A DNA stretch of 64,000 bases from Ctenosaura bakeri. Its lineage: Eukaryota; Chordata; Lepidosauria; Squamata; Iguanidae. The stretch is from positions 186,001 to 250,000 of the forward strand of contig CAOLHI010000395.1 in assembly GCA_948474755.1 (NCBI GenBank). The letters are read 5' to 3'. The first letter of the stretch is position 1, and every line of letters begins with the position of its first letter. Below the pieces are notes generated by a model. It saw only the letters and a program-made list of their open reading frames with translations, did not search any database and had not been told where the DNA came from. The position numbers were made by a program, and so were the translations under genes. Positions 54,457 through 64,000 of the stretch are shown one piece after another.

Positions 54457-55360
54457 TCAGGTTTATGGCAAAATGTGAAATCCCCCCTCAACAAAGTTTA
54501 TAAAACTTATTTTTACTCCATTTCCAAGACTTCTCCAGAGGCATAGTCAGTGGCCAAAAATTTACTTTCTTCAGCTCTCATCTGAATCTGGTTTGGATCC
54601 TTCTCTCAGTTCACTTTGCAATCCTGGTTGAGTTGGAATCTTTGCTTCCATTGTTATCAGTCAGGCTTCATGCCTTAAATTTTGAGAAATCATGGGGGGA
54701 AACTTCTGGCTTTCTGTTTTTATCCAGTTGTCTGGGTGTGCCAATTTGTACCAATTTCAGCTTTCTGTCTATTGTGTAAGTATCTGAACTATTGTGCTAT
54801 ATTCCCATTAGTGAACCTCACCATCAGGTCAGTGTCTTTGTATATACAGATGTCCTGGCCACAGCTCTAAAGAAAATAGAAATTGGAAGGTTTCGTATAT
54901 TTGTCGGAGCATATCAGACATCCATTATCAAGCTGTAGCACCTGGATGGTTGAACTGACTTTTCAAGACTTGGACTGTGTTAGCAGAAGAATAGCGTTTA
55001 GGAAAAAACAGTTAAAGGAGCCAGAAGGAGGATTAAGTACAGTATGTAGCAAATGTCGTGAGATTCTAGGGGATTTATGACCTTACATCAATTGGTATTG
55101 TAACTATGAAATTGGAAAATGGTAACAAAACTCCAGCCCATTGTGTTAACAAAACTGACCCTTCACCTCCATTAAATGTTTTTTGGAAAATAACAGAGGG
55201 AGCATTTTAACTAAGAAAATCACCATTTTCCTTTTGAAATGGAGCTTATTAACACTTACCTAGAGCGAGATGTTGGCAAGCAGTGCCTAAGGATGGTGGT
55301 ACCTCAGAAGATCTGGTGATTGCAAAAATAGCATTTTTTGACTCATATATGTTCTATGGG
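54457..55360. other. Unassigned stretch
   Basis: No transposon or exon recognised; frames at 54682-54870 and 54883-55080 lack domains. Confidence 0.5.
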
Positions 55361-55573
55361 AGAGCCAGCATGGTTGTAGTGGTTTGAATGTTGGACTAGG
55401 ACTCTCAGCTGGAGAAACCCACTAGGTGACCTTGGACAAGTCACACACTCTCAGCCTTAAAGAGGTCAATGGCAAACCTCCTCTGAATAAAACCTGCAAA
55501 GAAAACCCAGTGAAAGGTCCACCTTAGGGCTGTCATAAGTCGAAAATGATTTAAACTCACACAACAACAATAA
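55361..55573 (+). mobile_element. Sauria-type SINE, long form with short head deletion
   Basis: Head AGAGCCAGCATGGTTGTAGT, TTGAATGTTGGACTAGGACT; then GGAGAAACCCACTAGGTGAC, AATGGCAAACCTCCTCTGAA, CTGTCATAAGTCGAAAATGA and the CACACAACAACAA end. The B-box section (GTTCAAATCC in the 46631 copy) is deleted, so this copy should be unable to transcribe. Confidence 0.85.
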
Positions 55574-55832
55574 AATTGTATCGTCTTTCGGCCTTCTCTT
55601 CTTTAAGATAAATATACCCAACCTATAACATACTTGTTAGGAATCTGGCTGTTAAGACCATCAGGAGACACTCTCTCAAGAACACTGTTGAGCTTTCTTC
55701 TTTGTTTGTTCCAGACTGAAAAAACACATCACATCAGGTTGTGCATATGTGAACCTACACATGCAACGGCAGCCCATGTACAACTTCTCTTCTGTGAACT
55801 TAAACTGAATGAGCATGTTCCATATTGGGCAG

Positions 55833-56032
55833 AAATGTCCAATGTCTCCTGTAGAAGTGATATTATTCCATGTTTAACATCCTGTGGAATTCTGGGATTT
55901 GCAATTTAGGGAAGGGCAATTAGAATTCTCAACCAGAGAGCTCTTTGGCTTCACTAAACTACAAATCTTGGAATCCCACAGGATGTTAGAAATGGAATAA
56001 TAGCGCTATAACAGTGTAGTGTGGAAATGTTC
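55833..56032. mobile_element. Palindromic MITE, family A
   Basis: The left terminus is decayed, then TGATATTATTCCATGTTTAA, GGAATTCTGGGATTTGCAAT. Right arm CCCACAGGATGTTAGAAATG, AGTGTAGTGTGGAAATGTTC. One of the older copies. Confidence 0.75.
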
Positions 56033-57055
56033 TGAATTCCTGCTACTGTTTCCCCATTCTACCTTCCAATAGTATGGCAGCACATTAAACGCTGGCCCCC
56101 AAAGTGTGTCAAGATTCACATTCCTTCTCTCCTTTCCTCTTGACAACTTGAATCATGAGGGCTTCGCTGCTGCAGTTGTTCTGAACCAATAGCCCCATTG
56201 TGCTGAAATACTAAAATTAAAGCAGCCAACGGAAAGTGTCTAGATAAATTGAAATAAAACAGCTCTTGGTTTCAGGAGCACTGAGATTCTAAGCTTGAGC
56301 TATTGATTGTATGGCTTACAGAGAACAAGCACTTTTTAACAGTGAAGGGATTTCATAAAACCTCTCTTGTCATGCATCCCTGGGTTTTGTTACTGCCAAA
56401 ACTGGTAGGAAACCTGACTGATCTGAAGAATACGTTTGAATCTGGTGCTACCTGCAAAGATACACTGATGAGTCACTCTATTTCCAGGGGAGGAGAGGCA
56501 GGAATCATTAAATACCAGCAGCCAAAACCAGCTTAGAAGTGGGATTTGAACTTCTATTCTCTTCACTGTTTCTTCTTTCATTTCTTGTCTTGCCTCATCT
56601 TGTCTTTTCTCTTTCTGTTTCTTTTCTTTAAATTTTTCATATGGTTCTCTGCAAGGAGACTTTACGAGTTAGAGAAAGAAGAATGTTTTTGGGAAGATTA
56701 GAGTTTTCGGGGGGTGGATTTTTGGCATACAGCAGAATCCAAATATCACCAGGATTGTCATGGTGTTCCTGGATTCCTAACAGCTACGGCTCTCAGATCT
56801 TGTTGTCATGCAGAGAGCTAGATAGCAAGAGGAGAGGTCTCCATAAGCAGTGCATAGTGGCAAAAGTTCTGGAAGAAGGCATGTCAACAGGTGGAAGTAG
56901 GGAAGAGAAGAAGCAAGACAAAAAGAAATAAGACCAGGTGGTTTAGGGGATTGATAGAGGATTCCCATCTGGCATGAGGGCTTGTTTAGGTAATGCCATC
57001 CCAAGGAACACATGAGGGAAGGTGAACTGTAGATAAAATATTGATCAGTTATCCT
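56033..57055. other. Unassigned stretch
   Basis: No transposon or exon recognised. Frames 56303-56536, 56641-56931 and 56777-57013 overlap antisense and show no domain. Confidence 0.45.
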
Positions 57056-57168
57056 ACCAGTTCATCTCAACTGGAATAGACCCATTGAATGAACTACTGA
57101 ATGGTGAGTTAACACGTTGAGAAATCTCATTCATTCAGTGGATCTGCTCTAGTTGAGAGTAAAAATAG
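57056..57168. mobile_element. Palindromic element, family E (best copy)
   Basis: Left arm CAACTGGAATAGACCCATTG, AATGAACTACTGAATGG; right arm TCATTCATTCAGTGGATCTG, CTCTAGTTGA, its inverse. About 115 bp foldback. Class unknown. Confidence 0.6.
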
Positions 57169-57804
57169 AGTCCAAACATATATGATCAATTAAGCTGAAG
57201 GGAGTGATAAGCTAGTGACCTCTGCAGCTCTGTGGTGGTTTGGATCTGAGGTTTAGGTCCAGCATTATCAACATGGCATTATATTGTGCAGAAACTTGGG
57301 GATGTCCTCCATGCTCACTCCATCATTGCCTTGTAAATAGAGAGAAAGATAGTGGCACTGCTTCTTTGAAGTACAGAGATACAGTAAAGACAAATTGGCC
57401 TAGGGTTGCCAAAATTCTTTGATAGGGTAAGGTCTGGATAATCTTCTGGGCCAAAGGATCCATTAGGGCACACATAACAGAATCCATCAGTTTTTTGGGG
57501 AAGACTTAAGAGGTTGTTGCTCTTTTTTGGCTGTTCAATGGGGTGGATCCAACTAATTTTGAACAGCTAGAAGTCCAGTTTTTGTGAGCAGATCAAGGGT
57601 TAGAGTCTACCACTAGGTCTGTTTATTCACCTAAGATATACATCATAAAAATACAATAACATCCAAGATCCACAGAACTGTGAAACCTTGATTGGACCAA
57701 CCCCAAATGCACAAAATACAGCATGCAAGCTTTTGAAGTTCCACTGACTTCTTCATTGGGAAAAGGTATTAAAATCATACAGGATAAGAAAAAAAATGGC
57801 AATG
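57169..57804. other. Unassigned stretch
   Basis: No repeat or exon recognised apart from the possible relation of 57395-57450 to 49072. Confidence 0.45.
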
Positions 57805-57807
57805 TTA

Positions 57808-58228
57808 AGCCTTTTCTGCACCTTACCTTTTTCCAGTGCTGGGGTGCAGGGATCGTGCGAACAGCCTCCAGTGAGAGGCTCTCGCATCCTTGCTCCTTCA
57901 GCTGTGCATGAGCTGTCTGCTCACGCGAGAGCCCCACCTCTTCCTTCCACATTGCAGCCTGGGAGTTTACCAGGTTGTGCGGGGGCAGGAAGCACGACCG
58001 GTGCAGCTCTGGAGGCTCCGCACACCAGGTAAACGTGTGCGGGGCCCAGGAGCAATGCATGATTGCACACCATTTTAGGCTTCCAGCCAAAAATGAAAAG
58101 GTGCGCGATCAGCACCTGCCGGTCCCTGGAGCATTGTGTGATTGTGAGTGTGTCGTGCAGATTGCTCCTCGCAGTTGTGCAATGCTCCATGCACCCTTTT
58201 GCATGGCAAATGCTGTGCGGAAAGGGCC
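57808..58228. mobile_element. GC-rich MITE, family C (421 bp)
   Basis: Ends AGCCTTTTCTGCAC and, inverted, GGCCCTTTCCGCAC, flanked by TTA on both sides (57805-57807, 58229-58231). GC- and CpG-rich interior. Seven overlapping open frames on both strands (up to 155 codons, 57623-58311) fall here, as expected for GC-rich DNA with few stop codons. None has a domain. Confidence 0.85.
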
Positions 58229-58231
58229 TTA

Positions 58232-59078
58232 GAGTCACATGCCTACATTTTGTCAAGATGTTATTTTTGTTGTCAGTTAAGATGGTTTGGAGGGACATCA
58301 ATTCAGGTTGAGGTCACTCTCCATTTTGGCCACCTGGGCTTGGGGAGACTACGAGCTGTAAAATCCAGACAATAAATTAAAACTCTGTTAGCAACCAAAA
58401 AAGTAACTTCCACTGAAATTCAGGCTGTTTCTATCCAGGGTGAGGCTACCTGCCCTCTTCTCAGGCGATAACATAGAAGAATAAATAAGAAATGCCTGAG
58501 GACAAAACAGAGCTACCTTGCTTTTCTGGTAACTGGTTGCAAAGCAAAAGGAAACACCTCTAAATCTGCAGCAGCAGTCCCAGATTGGAGGAGGGTGATG
58601 TAACTGCCGTCCTCCGAAAACAATCTTCCATACCCACATTTTCATTTACCAGGAACTTAAAAGCTGAAAGCGAAAGAAAGAAGAATATCCTTGCTGAAAA
58701 GCAATTTTCGGCAATTGCTGTAACTAATTTATGACTGTATATAAGCAACTTGGGAAAGAAAGAATGAAAAGAGAGAAAAGCCTTTGCAGGCTGTGTCACA
58801 GGTGGTCGATATTTTATTAATGATTCTTCCATCCTGTTTATTTTTTAGCGGTGTCCAAAATGCTGTTAATTCTAAAAAAGATCCCTGCAGTATGAAAGAA
58901 GCATTTTATACACAAATACAGTTCCAGCAATTGGGAACAAAATAAAAATAAAAATAATGTAGCAGTTAAAAGGAAAAATAACCAGATTTCTCTCTATCCT
59001 TGAAACATAGGCCTGAATTCTATTGTTTTTCCAAGCTCAAGCAGATCCATTAACGGAGTGGGTTTTCTTAAATGTTAA
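58232..59078. other. Unassigned stretch
   Basis: No transposon or exon recognised; frames at 58388-58645 and 58560-58832 have no domain. Confidence 0.5.
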
Positions 59079-59277
59079 GGCCTTTCCACACGATAGTTTA
59101 TAGTGCTATTATTCCACTTTCAACCTCCTGTGGAATTCTGGGGTTGTAGTTTCTTGAGGTCAAAGAGCTCTCTGGCTGAGAATTCTAAATGCCCCTCCTG
59201 AAACTGCAAAACCCAGGATTCCATAGGATGTTGAAAGTGGAAAAATAGCACTGTAGCAGTGTAGGGTGGAAATGGCA
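59079..59277. mobile_element. Palindromic MITE, family A
   Basis: GGCCTTTCCACACGATAGTT, TTCCACTTTCAACCTCCTGT, GGAATTCTGGGGTTGTAGTT; right arm CCCAGGATTCCATAGGATGT, GTAGGGTGGAAATGGC. Flanks contain TTA on both sides, shifted by one base. Confidence 0.85.
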
Positions 59278-60954
59278 TTAGTCTGTGAAACATTGGAAGC
59301 ATTTTACTGAATTTGCAGCATGCATCCAAACCTCCACCCCAAATGCAGCCGATAAACACACACAAACACACGCATACACACAAAGTCAACACAGAACAAG
59401 TTTTAGAAAACTTTCAGCTATGCAGATGGCAATGCAATCATCTTAAAGAGCTTTGATATATAGGTCACCATCGGGTACCCACAAGCCACTGAAAAACATA
59501 TGCATGGGCTCATGGATTCACATCATAATTAGCAGGTTATCTCTCAACATCTGCTGTGTATTAGCAGCCCCCTTCCCCAGGCCTTTAGGCAGCCATATTT
59601 AAACAGCCATAAAGTTAGTTACTTCTTGTAGCAGACCAAACCTGACTAATTTATAATCCCCTAGATGTTAGCAGTCTGTTCTAACCTTTGCTTCATCCTG
59701 TCTTTTGCATCTGCTACTTTAAAAAAAAAATAAAATGAAAAAGGAAGGGAGTGAAGCACATGTTCAATCAAGTCATATTTCAGATTTTTTAAGAAGTCCA
59801 AAAACTATTCTCTGTAAGGAACTTGTTACAGAGCAAACTAAGCGAGGAAGACAGTCACAAGTCTGCTTGATACAAAAAGCTACAATTTTTTAAAAAGAGA
59901 AAGGAAGCCAGGGTATAGAGCTTGCAAAAGTTGCTTTGGAGCACCAAAACTTCAAGACTCCACACAATTTTATGTTGCCATAAAGGTGGGCAATTCTGAT
60001 AGCAATAGTCCAAAGTTTAGTTTTTTCAAGATTCTCTTCCTATACTCAGGTTGGGGAATTTCCAGTCCATTGGCTGGATGCTTTCCTAGGAATTTCCCAT
60101 ATGATGCCCAAGATCCTACTACTATTATCTCCAATCAATTATTAGAAATAAAAGGCTATTGAAAGTGCAAGAAGTTGTTGCATAGAAGTGACCTGTGATG
60201 TGCAGCCCAGGAAGTGATTGCATGACCCCATGACTGCTAGCCTTGCCTATGACTGGAACTCAGCTCCTGAGACCCTTTCTAAATTGGATTCAACCTCTTG
60301 TCTAAACAAAATACTTTTTCAACCCTGAAATATTCATGGTTTCTTTAAGGGCTAATTCTCCGTTCCCTGTCAAGCTAAGGCAAAGACAGCTCAGGATACA
60401 CACACTAACAAGAAAACTTGATCCAGAAGTTTGAATGGAAAGGAGAGACAACTCTTTGATCATGCTTTGATCAAAGCATGTCAGACATATTTTCTTGGTT
60501 TCTCTTAAGTTCTCTTTCCATGAGTTAGAGAAGGTGTGACATGCATCTGTTACCATTAGATAGTTATTGCCACTGATCTCTACTCTATACCACTACAGAT
60601 AGTGGTTACAAGTTGCTATTTTAAATTTCTGATAATGTCCAGAATGTCCAATATCCCACCTGTCCAGCCTGTTATGGACAGTTGAAATAGTGACACTTCA
60701 ATGAGGAACCTGCTGTTTTAATTGCTCCCTGTTCTCTGAAGCTGTGATACATTGGATGTTCCAAAATATTGTAGAAATTTTTAAAATGAAATGGTGGATT
60801 TTCAGCTACCCTCTACTTCCACTACTCAAGTCTGAAGTTGAATAGGGCTGAATGGACATAGGTGTAGGAGCAGTACTATCTGATGGCATTTGCTAAGTAC
60901 AACATGTTCCAGCTAATTGTACTCAATTGGAAACTGAGATTTTTCTTTAACCAA
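59278..60954. other. Unassigned stretch
   Basis: A short (CA)n-like run at 59357-59381. No transposon or exon recognised; the frame at 60302-60556 has no domain. Confidence 0.5.
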
Positions 60955-61105
60955 TGTTTCCTAAGCTTGGGTTGACATATATTGTTGTCCTTCAACTCTC
61001 ATCATTCCCATTTACAGACTATCTTGTCTAAAGATTATACAAGATCTGGGGCAGCATTATTGGGAACACAATGTTGGGAACCACTACTTTGGACAACAAC
61101 AGTAG
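60955..61105. repeat. Foldback repeat, 38815 type
   Basis: CAATGTTTCCTAAGCTTGGG, GTTGTCCTTCAACTCTCATC opposite the inverted AACACAATGTTGGGAACCAC. Degraded. Confidence 0.45.
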
Positions 61106-61848
61106 CTGTAAACCACTAACTCCATGCATGGACATCTCAAGACGTACGCCTAAAAATGGAGTGTGAATGTAGATCCTTATTCAAGGGAAATTAGATGCAC
61201 TTCATATTGCTTTCCATGTTTAGTCATGATACAACCTTTCTCTATGTGGCTAGAGTGCTTTGAATTCTTTTTCTCTCCATTCACTATCTATTCCTGTCCA
61301 TTCTGGTGTTCCCAAGACCCCAAAATGTAACCTACATGTTTTTGCAAGATGCCATGAGCAGCTTAGGGCTGGTTTGGGAATATCATTCTGCCCATCTCTA
61401 TTCAGTGGTAATAGGGAAAAAATATGAAAAATTGTACCTGCCATATCTGTCAGTGAAAAGCAGTGGAAGATGACTCTGACAGCTCTCAGCAGCTTCTCTG
61501 CTGATACCAATGTTGCTGTCATGTACCAAGGATACGCTGCATACAATGTACCCAAGGAAAATGTCAGGAAATTTGTGGTCCAGCACAACCTCCAAGAAAA
61601 TTAAGACCACCCCCACTCCCTCCCTCCCATCCTATGGAATCCTAGGGTTTACAGTTTAGGGTGGGGCCTGCAATAACCCTACTTCCTTAGACAAAAATAA
61701 ATTAGCCACTTTCCTGCAAACAGTGAGATGCTAATCCCTTCACAGCTTTAGGCTCTTGGCATTTTTGAATACAATGAAAGATGCGCTGTCCACACTGACT
61801 CTATGGAGATCTTCCCTATACGCCCTACCTGACCAAACATTAAGAGAT
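61106..61848. other. Unassigned; lone family A arm
   Basis: CATCCTATGGAATCCTAGGG and TTTACAGTTTAGGGTGGGGC (61628-61670) are the inner part of a family A arm. The overlapping minus-strand frames at 61250-61616 have no domain. Confidence 0.45.
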
Positions 61849-62348
61849 TGTCATGAGTCCCATCAATGTTTTGTCACCCCAGAATTGAGCAATCAGCCCA
61901 TTCCAGACCCCTTTGTCAATCCTGGGGAAAGCCATTACAGTTCTGTCAGTGTACCCCTTCAGGGTGTGAAATAGGGTGTAAAAACCCTAGCTTGAACCCC
62001 AGTCAATTATAGTCGGTAGTACATAGTGCCCCAGACTGAGTTCCTTCACTGTGACCTGTGACCACTGTGACCCTGTCACTTCTTCAGGACTGGTAACTAT
62101 CACTCTTTCCACGGAATCTCTTCCTATCCAACCTTTCTTGCATCACTTTCTTATAGACTTGTATGGTTCTTAAGCATGTCTGATTTCCTATATCTTTGTC
62201 AATTCAAATAAAATACTTTGTTTAACTTAACTGGAGTTGTCTCTATAATTAGTACTGGTGCACATAGGTGAAAAGATCCTGTGATTACCCTCCTCTTGCA
62301 AGCCTCCTTTCACCTATAATTCCCCCAAATTTTAAGGAGATGCTGGCA
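61849..62348 (+). mobile_element. Solo-type LTR of an unidentified LTR retroelement (copy C)
   Basis: Begins TGTCATGAGTCCC. Possible TATA-like GTGTAAAAACCC at about 61976, AATAAA at 62207-62212, then the shared block: GTGAAAAGATCCTGTGATTA, CCCTCCTCTTGCAAGCCTCC and CACCTATAATTCCCC. I put the end at GCTGGCA (62348). About 170 bp align in order with copy A, continuing past the LTR end to GGTAACATCATG (GGTAACATTCTG in copy A), so some leader sequence is included in both. Confidence 0.6.
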
Positions 62349-62438
62349 TAGCAGGTGGACCTCAATGTCCCCCACCTTTTAGGGTAACATCATGGACACC
62401 AAGTGAGATGTACTTGGTACTCTGCAAGTCGGTTCATC

Positions 62439-63345
62439 ATAGAATCATAGAATCATGGAAGGGACCTCAAGGGCCATCCAGTCCAACCCCCTGCTATCCA
62501 GGAACACACGTTCCCAACAGATGGCCATCCAGCCTCTGCTTAAAAACCTCCAAAGAAGGAGACTCCACCACATTCCATTGAGGTAGCATATCCCACTGTT
62601 GGACAACTCTGACCATCAGGAACTTCTTCCTGAGGTTCAGGTGGAATCTCCTTTCCTGCAGTTTGAATCCATTGCTCCTTGTCCTAGTTTCTGAAGCAAT
62701 AGAAAACAAGCCTGCTCCCTCCTTGACATGACATTCCTTCAAATACTTAAACATGGCTATCATGTCCCCTCTTAATCTTCTCTTCTGCAGACTAAACATC
62801 CCCAGCTCCCAAAGCAACTCCTCATAGGGCTTCATGGCTTTTAGACCCTTCACTATTTGGGTTGCCCTCCTCTAGACACACTATCTTTCTTGAATTGAGA
62901 TGCCCGGAGCTGGACACAGTATTCCAAATGAGATCTAACCAAAGCAGAATAGAGTGGTACCATTACTTCCCTTGATCTAGACACCATACTCCTACTGATG
63001 CAACCAAGAATGACATTGGCTTTCTTGGCTCCCACATCACACTGCTGACTCATGTTCAGCTTGTGATCTACCAAGACTCCTAGATCTCTTTCACATGTAC
63101 TGTTATCTAGCCATGTGTCCTCCATCCTATATTTGCGCATTTCATTTTTTTCTGCCTGTGTGGGACCTTACATTTTTCTTTTTTTGACATTCATTTTGTT
63201 AGCTTTGGCCGAGCTCTCCAATCTGTCAAGGTCATTTTGAATTTTGATCCTGTCCTCTGGCATGTTAGCAACCCCTCCCAATTTGATGTCATCTGCAAAT
63301 TTGAATTAATCATAGCAAATCTGCAAATTTGAATCAAATCATAGA
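62439..63345 (-). mobile_element. CR1 LINE, 5'-truncated, about 900 bp
   Basis: Minus-strand element. The left (3') end carries the octamer-like repeats CATAGAATCATAGAATCATG, then GGGACCTCAAGGGCCATCCA and TCCAACCCCCTGC. It extends through the ORF2 end to about 63345, where similarity fades. It shares its middle with the fragment at 7725. Confidence 0.9.
62494..63140 (-). pseudogene. CR1 ORF2 C-terminal region, frameshifted
   Basis: Two minus-strand frames meet at about 62853. The upstream one (63140 to 62853) has [32 protein letters not shown] and [15 protein letters not shown]. The downstream one (62853 to 62494) has GLKAMKPYEELLWELGMFSL, RRLRGDMIAMFKYLKE and EVFKQRLDGHLLG. Together they cover the region after the reverse-transcriptase core of CR1 ORF2. 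A frameshift and further upstream stops make it non-functional. Confidence 0.9.
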
Positions 63346-64000
63346 TAAGTGAAGGTTGTATCACTGACTACAGAAACTTTTAGCAAAGCTGCAAGATATC
63401 TTTGCTTCCTCTGACCAGTTTTGCTCTGTGGAAATACTATGGAACTATATCCCACCTGGTGCAATCTGTTCTCCATCCCAGCTACATCTGGCATCTGTCT
63501 GGAGGCTTTGAGCTACATTCCCTTAAGGGGCTGTTAAAACAGGAAACCAAGGTATAGAGAAACCATGTAGCTCAGAAAAATAAGTTTGTTTTCTTGCTTT
63601 TATTAAAAAAAAAAAAAAGCCAAAAGTGAGGTGCATGCCTGAGCTGCCAGTATAATGGATAAAGGGCAGTTGGGCTTCATTCTGAAGAAATGACATAACC
63701 AACAGGTGTTTACTGTGTAATCCACCATCATGAAAGGGAAGAAAAAAATACCAGAACATCTACTGTTTCCTTAAGTGCAAAACTTGACTGACACCAGAAT
63801 GCGTCTGTGGCAGATTGGACAGGAGAGAAGAGGGAGAATTATTTTGTAAGCTAGCAGTGGTTGAGTGAAAATCACTACTGCTTGGCAAGGCATGCACATG
63901 CTTTGAGCATTTCATTCTCTTTCCGGATGGAAGTTCTGAGCTGTTTATTGAGCTTCAATCAGCAACTTGAGCTGAGAATGTCACAACTGCAAAAATAAAT
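63346..64000. other. Unassigned stretch to window end
   Basis: A14 run at 63606-63619. The minus frame at 63523-63759 has no domain. Confidence 0.5.

Noticed and set aside
57623..58090. 155-codon minus-strand frame and several overlapping frames
   Set aside because: They fall on a GC-rich MITE with clear inverted termini and TTA duplications; no domain, and both strands are open alike.

Overview
The window reads as non-coding DNA from a squamate reptile, most likely a lizard. I find no supportable protein-coding gene, RNA gene, CRISPR array or bacterial-type feature. The organism call rests on the repeats seen together: tRNA-derived SINEs of the Sauria type ending in a BovB-like tail, 5S-rRNA-derived SINEs with the same tail, RTE/BovB LINE pieces, a 5'-truncated L1, sauropsid CR1 LINEs, L2-like 3' ends that run into microsatellites, and many palindromic MITEs. 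Genus cannot be read from this. The family assignments come from remembered consensus features, not from a database search.

Layout. 1-7000: mostly unassigned AT-rich DNA, with MITE and CR1 scraps, an L2-like remnant carrying a tRNA-SINE (3.5-4.2 kb), a Sauria SINE (5.4 kb) and a 3' L1 fragment (5.8-6.55 kb). 7-22 kb: palindromic MITEs, CR1 with a nested L2-like end (10.2-10.7 kb), an LTR on the minus strand (12.8-13.5 kb), a related LTR piece (15.1-15.5 kb), a GC-rich MITE (20.0-20.4 kb) and a polypyrimidine tract. 22-32 kb: a BovB fragment split by about 520 bp of GAA/GAG satellite (24.0-24.9 kb), more MITEs, and a MITE inserted in a MITE (28.8-29.4 kb). 32-48 kb: a 20-bp minisatellite, a SINE inside a palindromic element (33.3-33.6 kb), a CR1 inside a MITE (34.8-35.5 kb), BovB pieces (39.3 and 45.7 kb) and a 5S-SINE inside an L2-like remnant (43 kb). 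48-64 kb: further MITEs, a dense simple-repeat cluster (51.8-52.25 kb), GC-rich MITEs (54.0 and 57.8 kb), a third LTR (61.85-62.35 kb) and a CR1 with decayed reverse-transcriptase C-terminus (62.4-63.3 kb).

How it fits together. Two MITE groups, a palindromic one of about 97-200 bp and a GC-rich one of about 414-429 bp, share the same terminal motif (GGCC-A/C-TTTC-Y-GCA). Several copies are flanked by exact 3-bp duplications, so one PIF/Harbinger-like transposase probably moved both. Nested insertions give a relative chronology. The rest is unassigned intergenic or intronic DNA. I see no new biological system here; the points worth checking are the MITE group, the LTR family, an unclassified repeat rich in TTCTGCACAGAA units and the BovB-seeded satellite.
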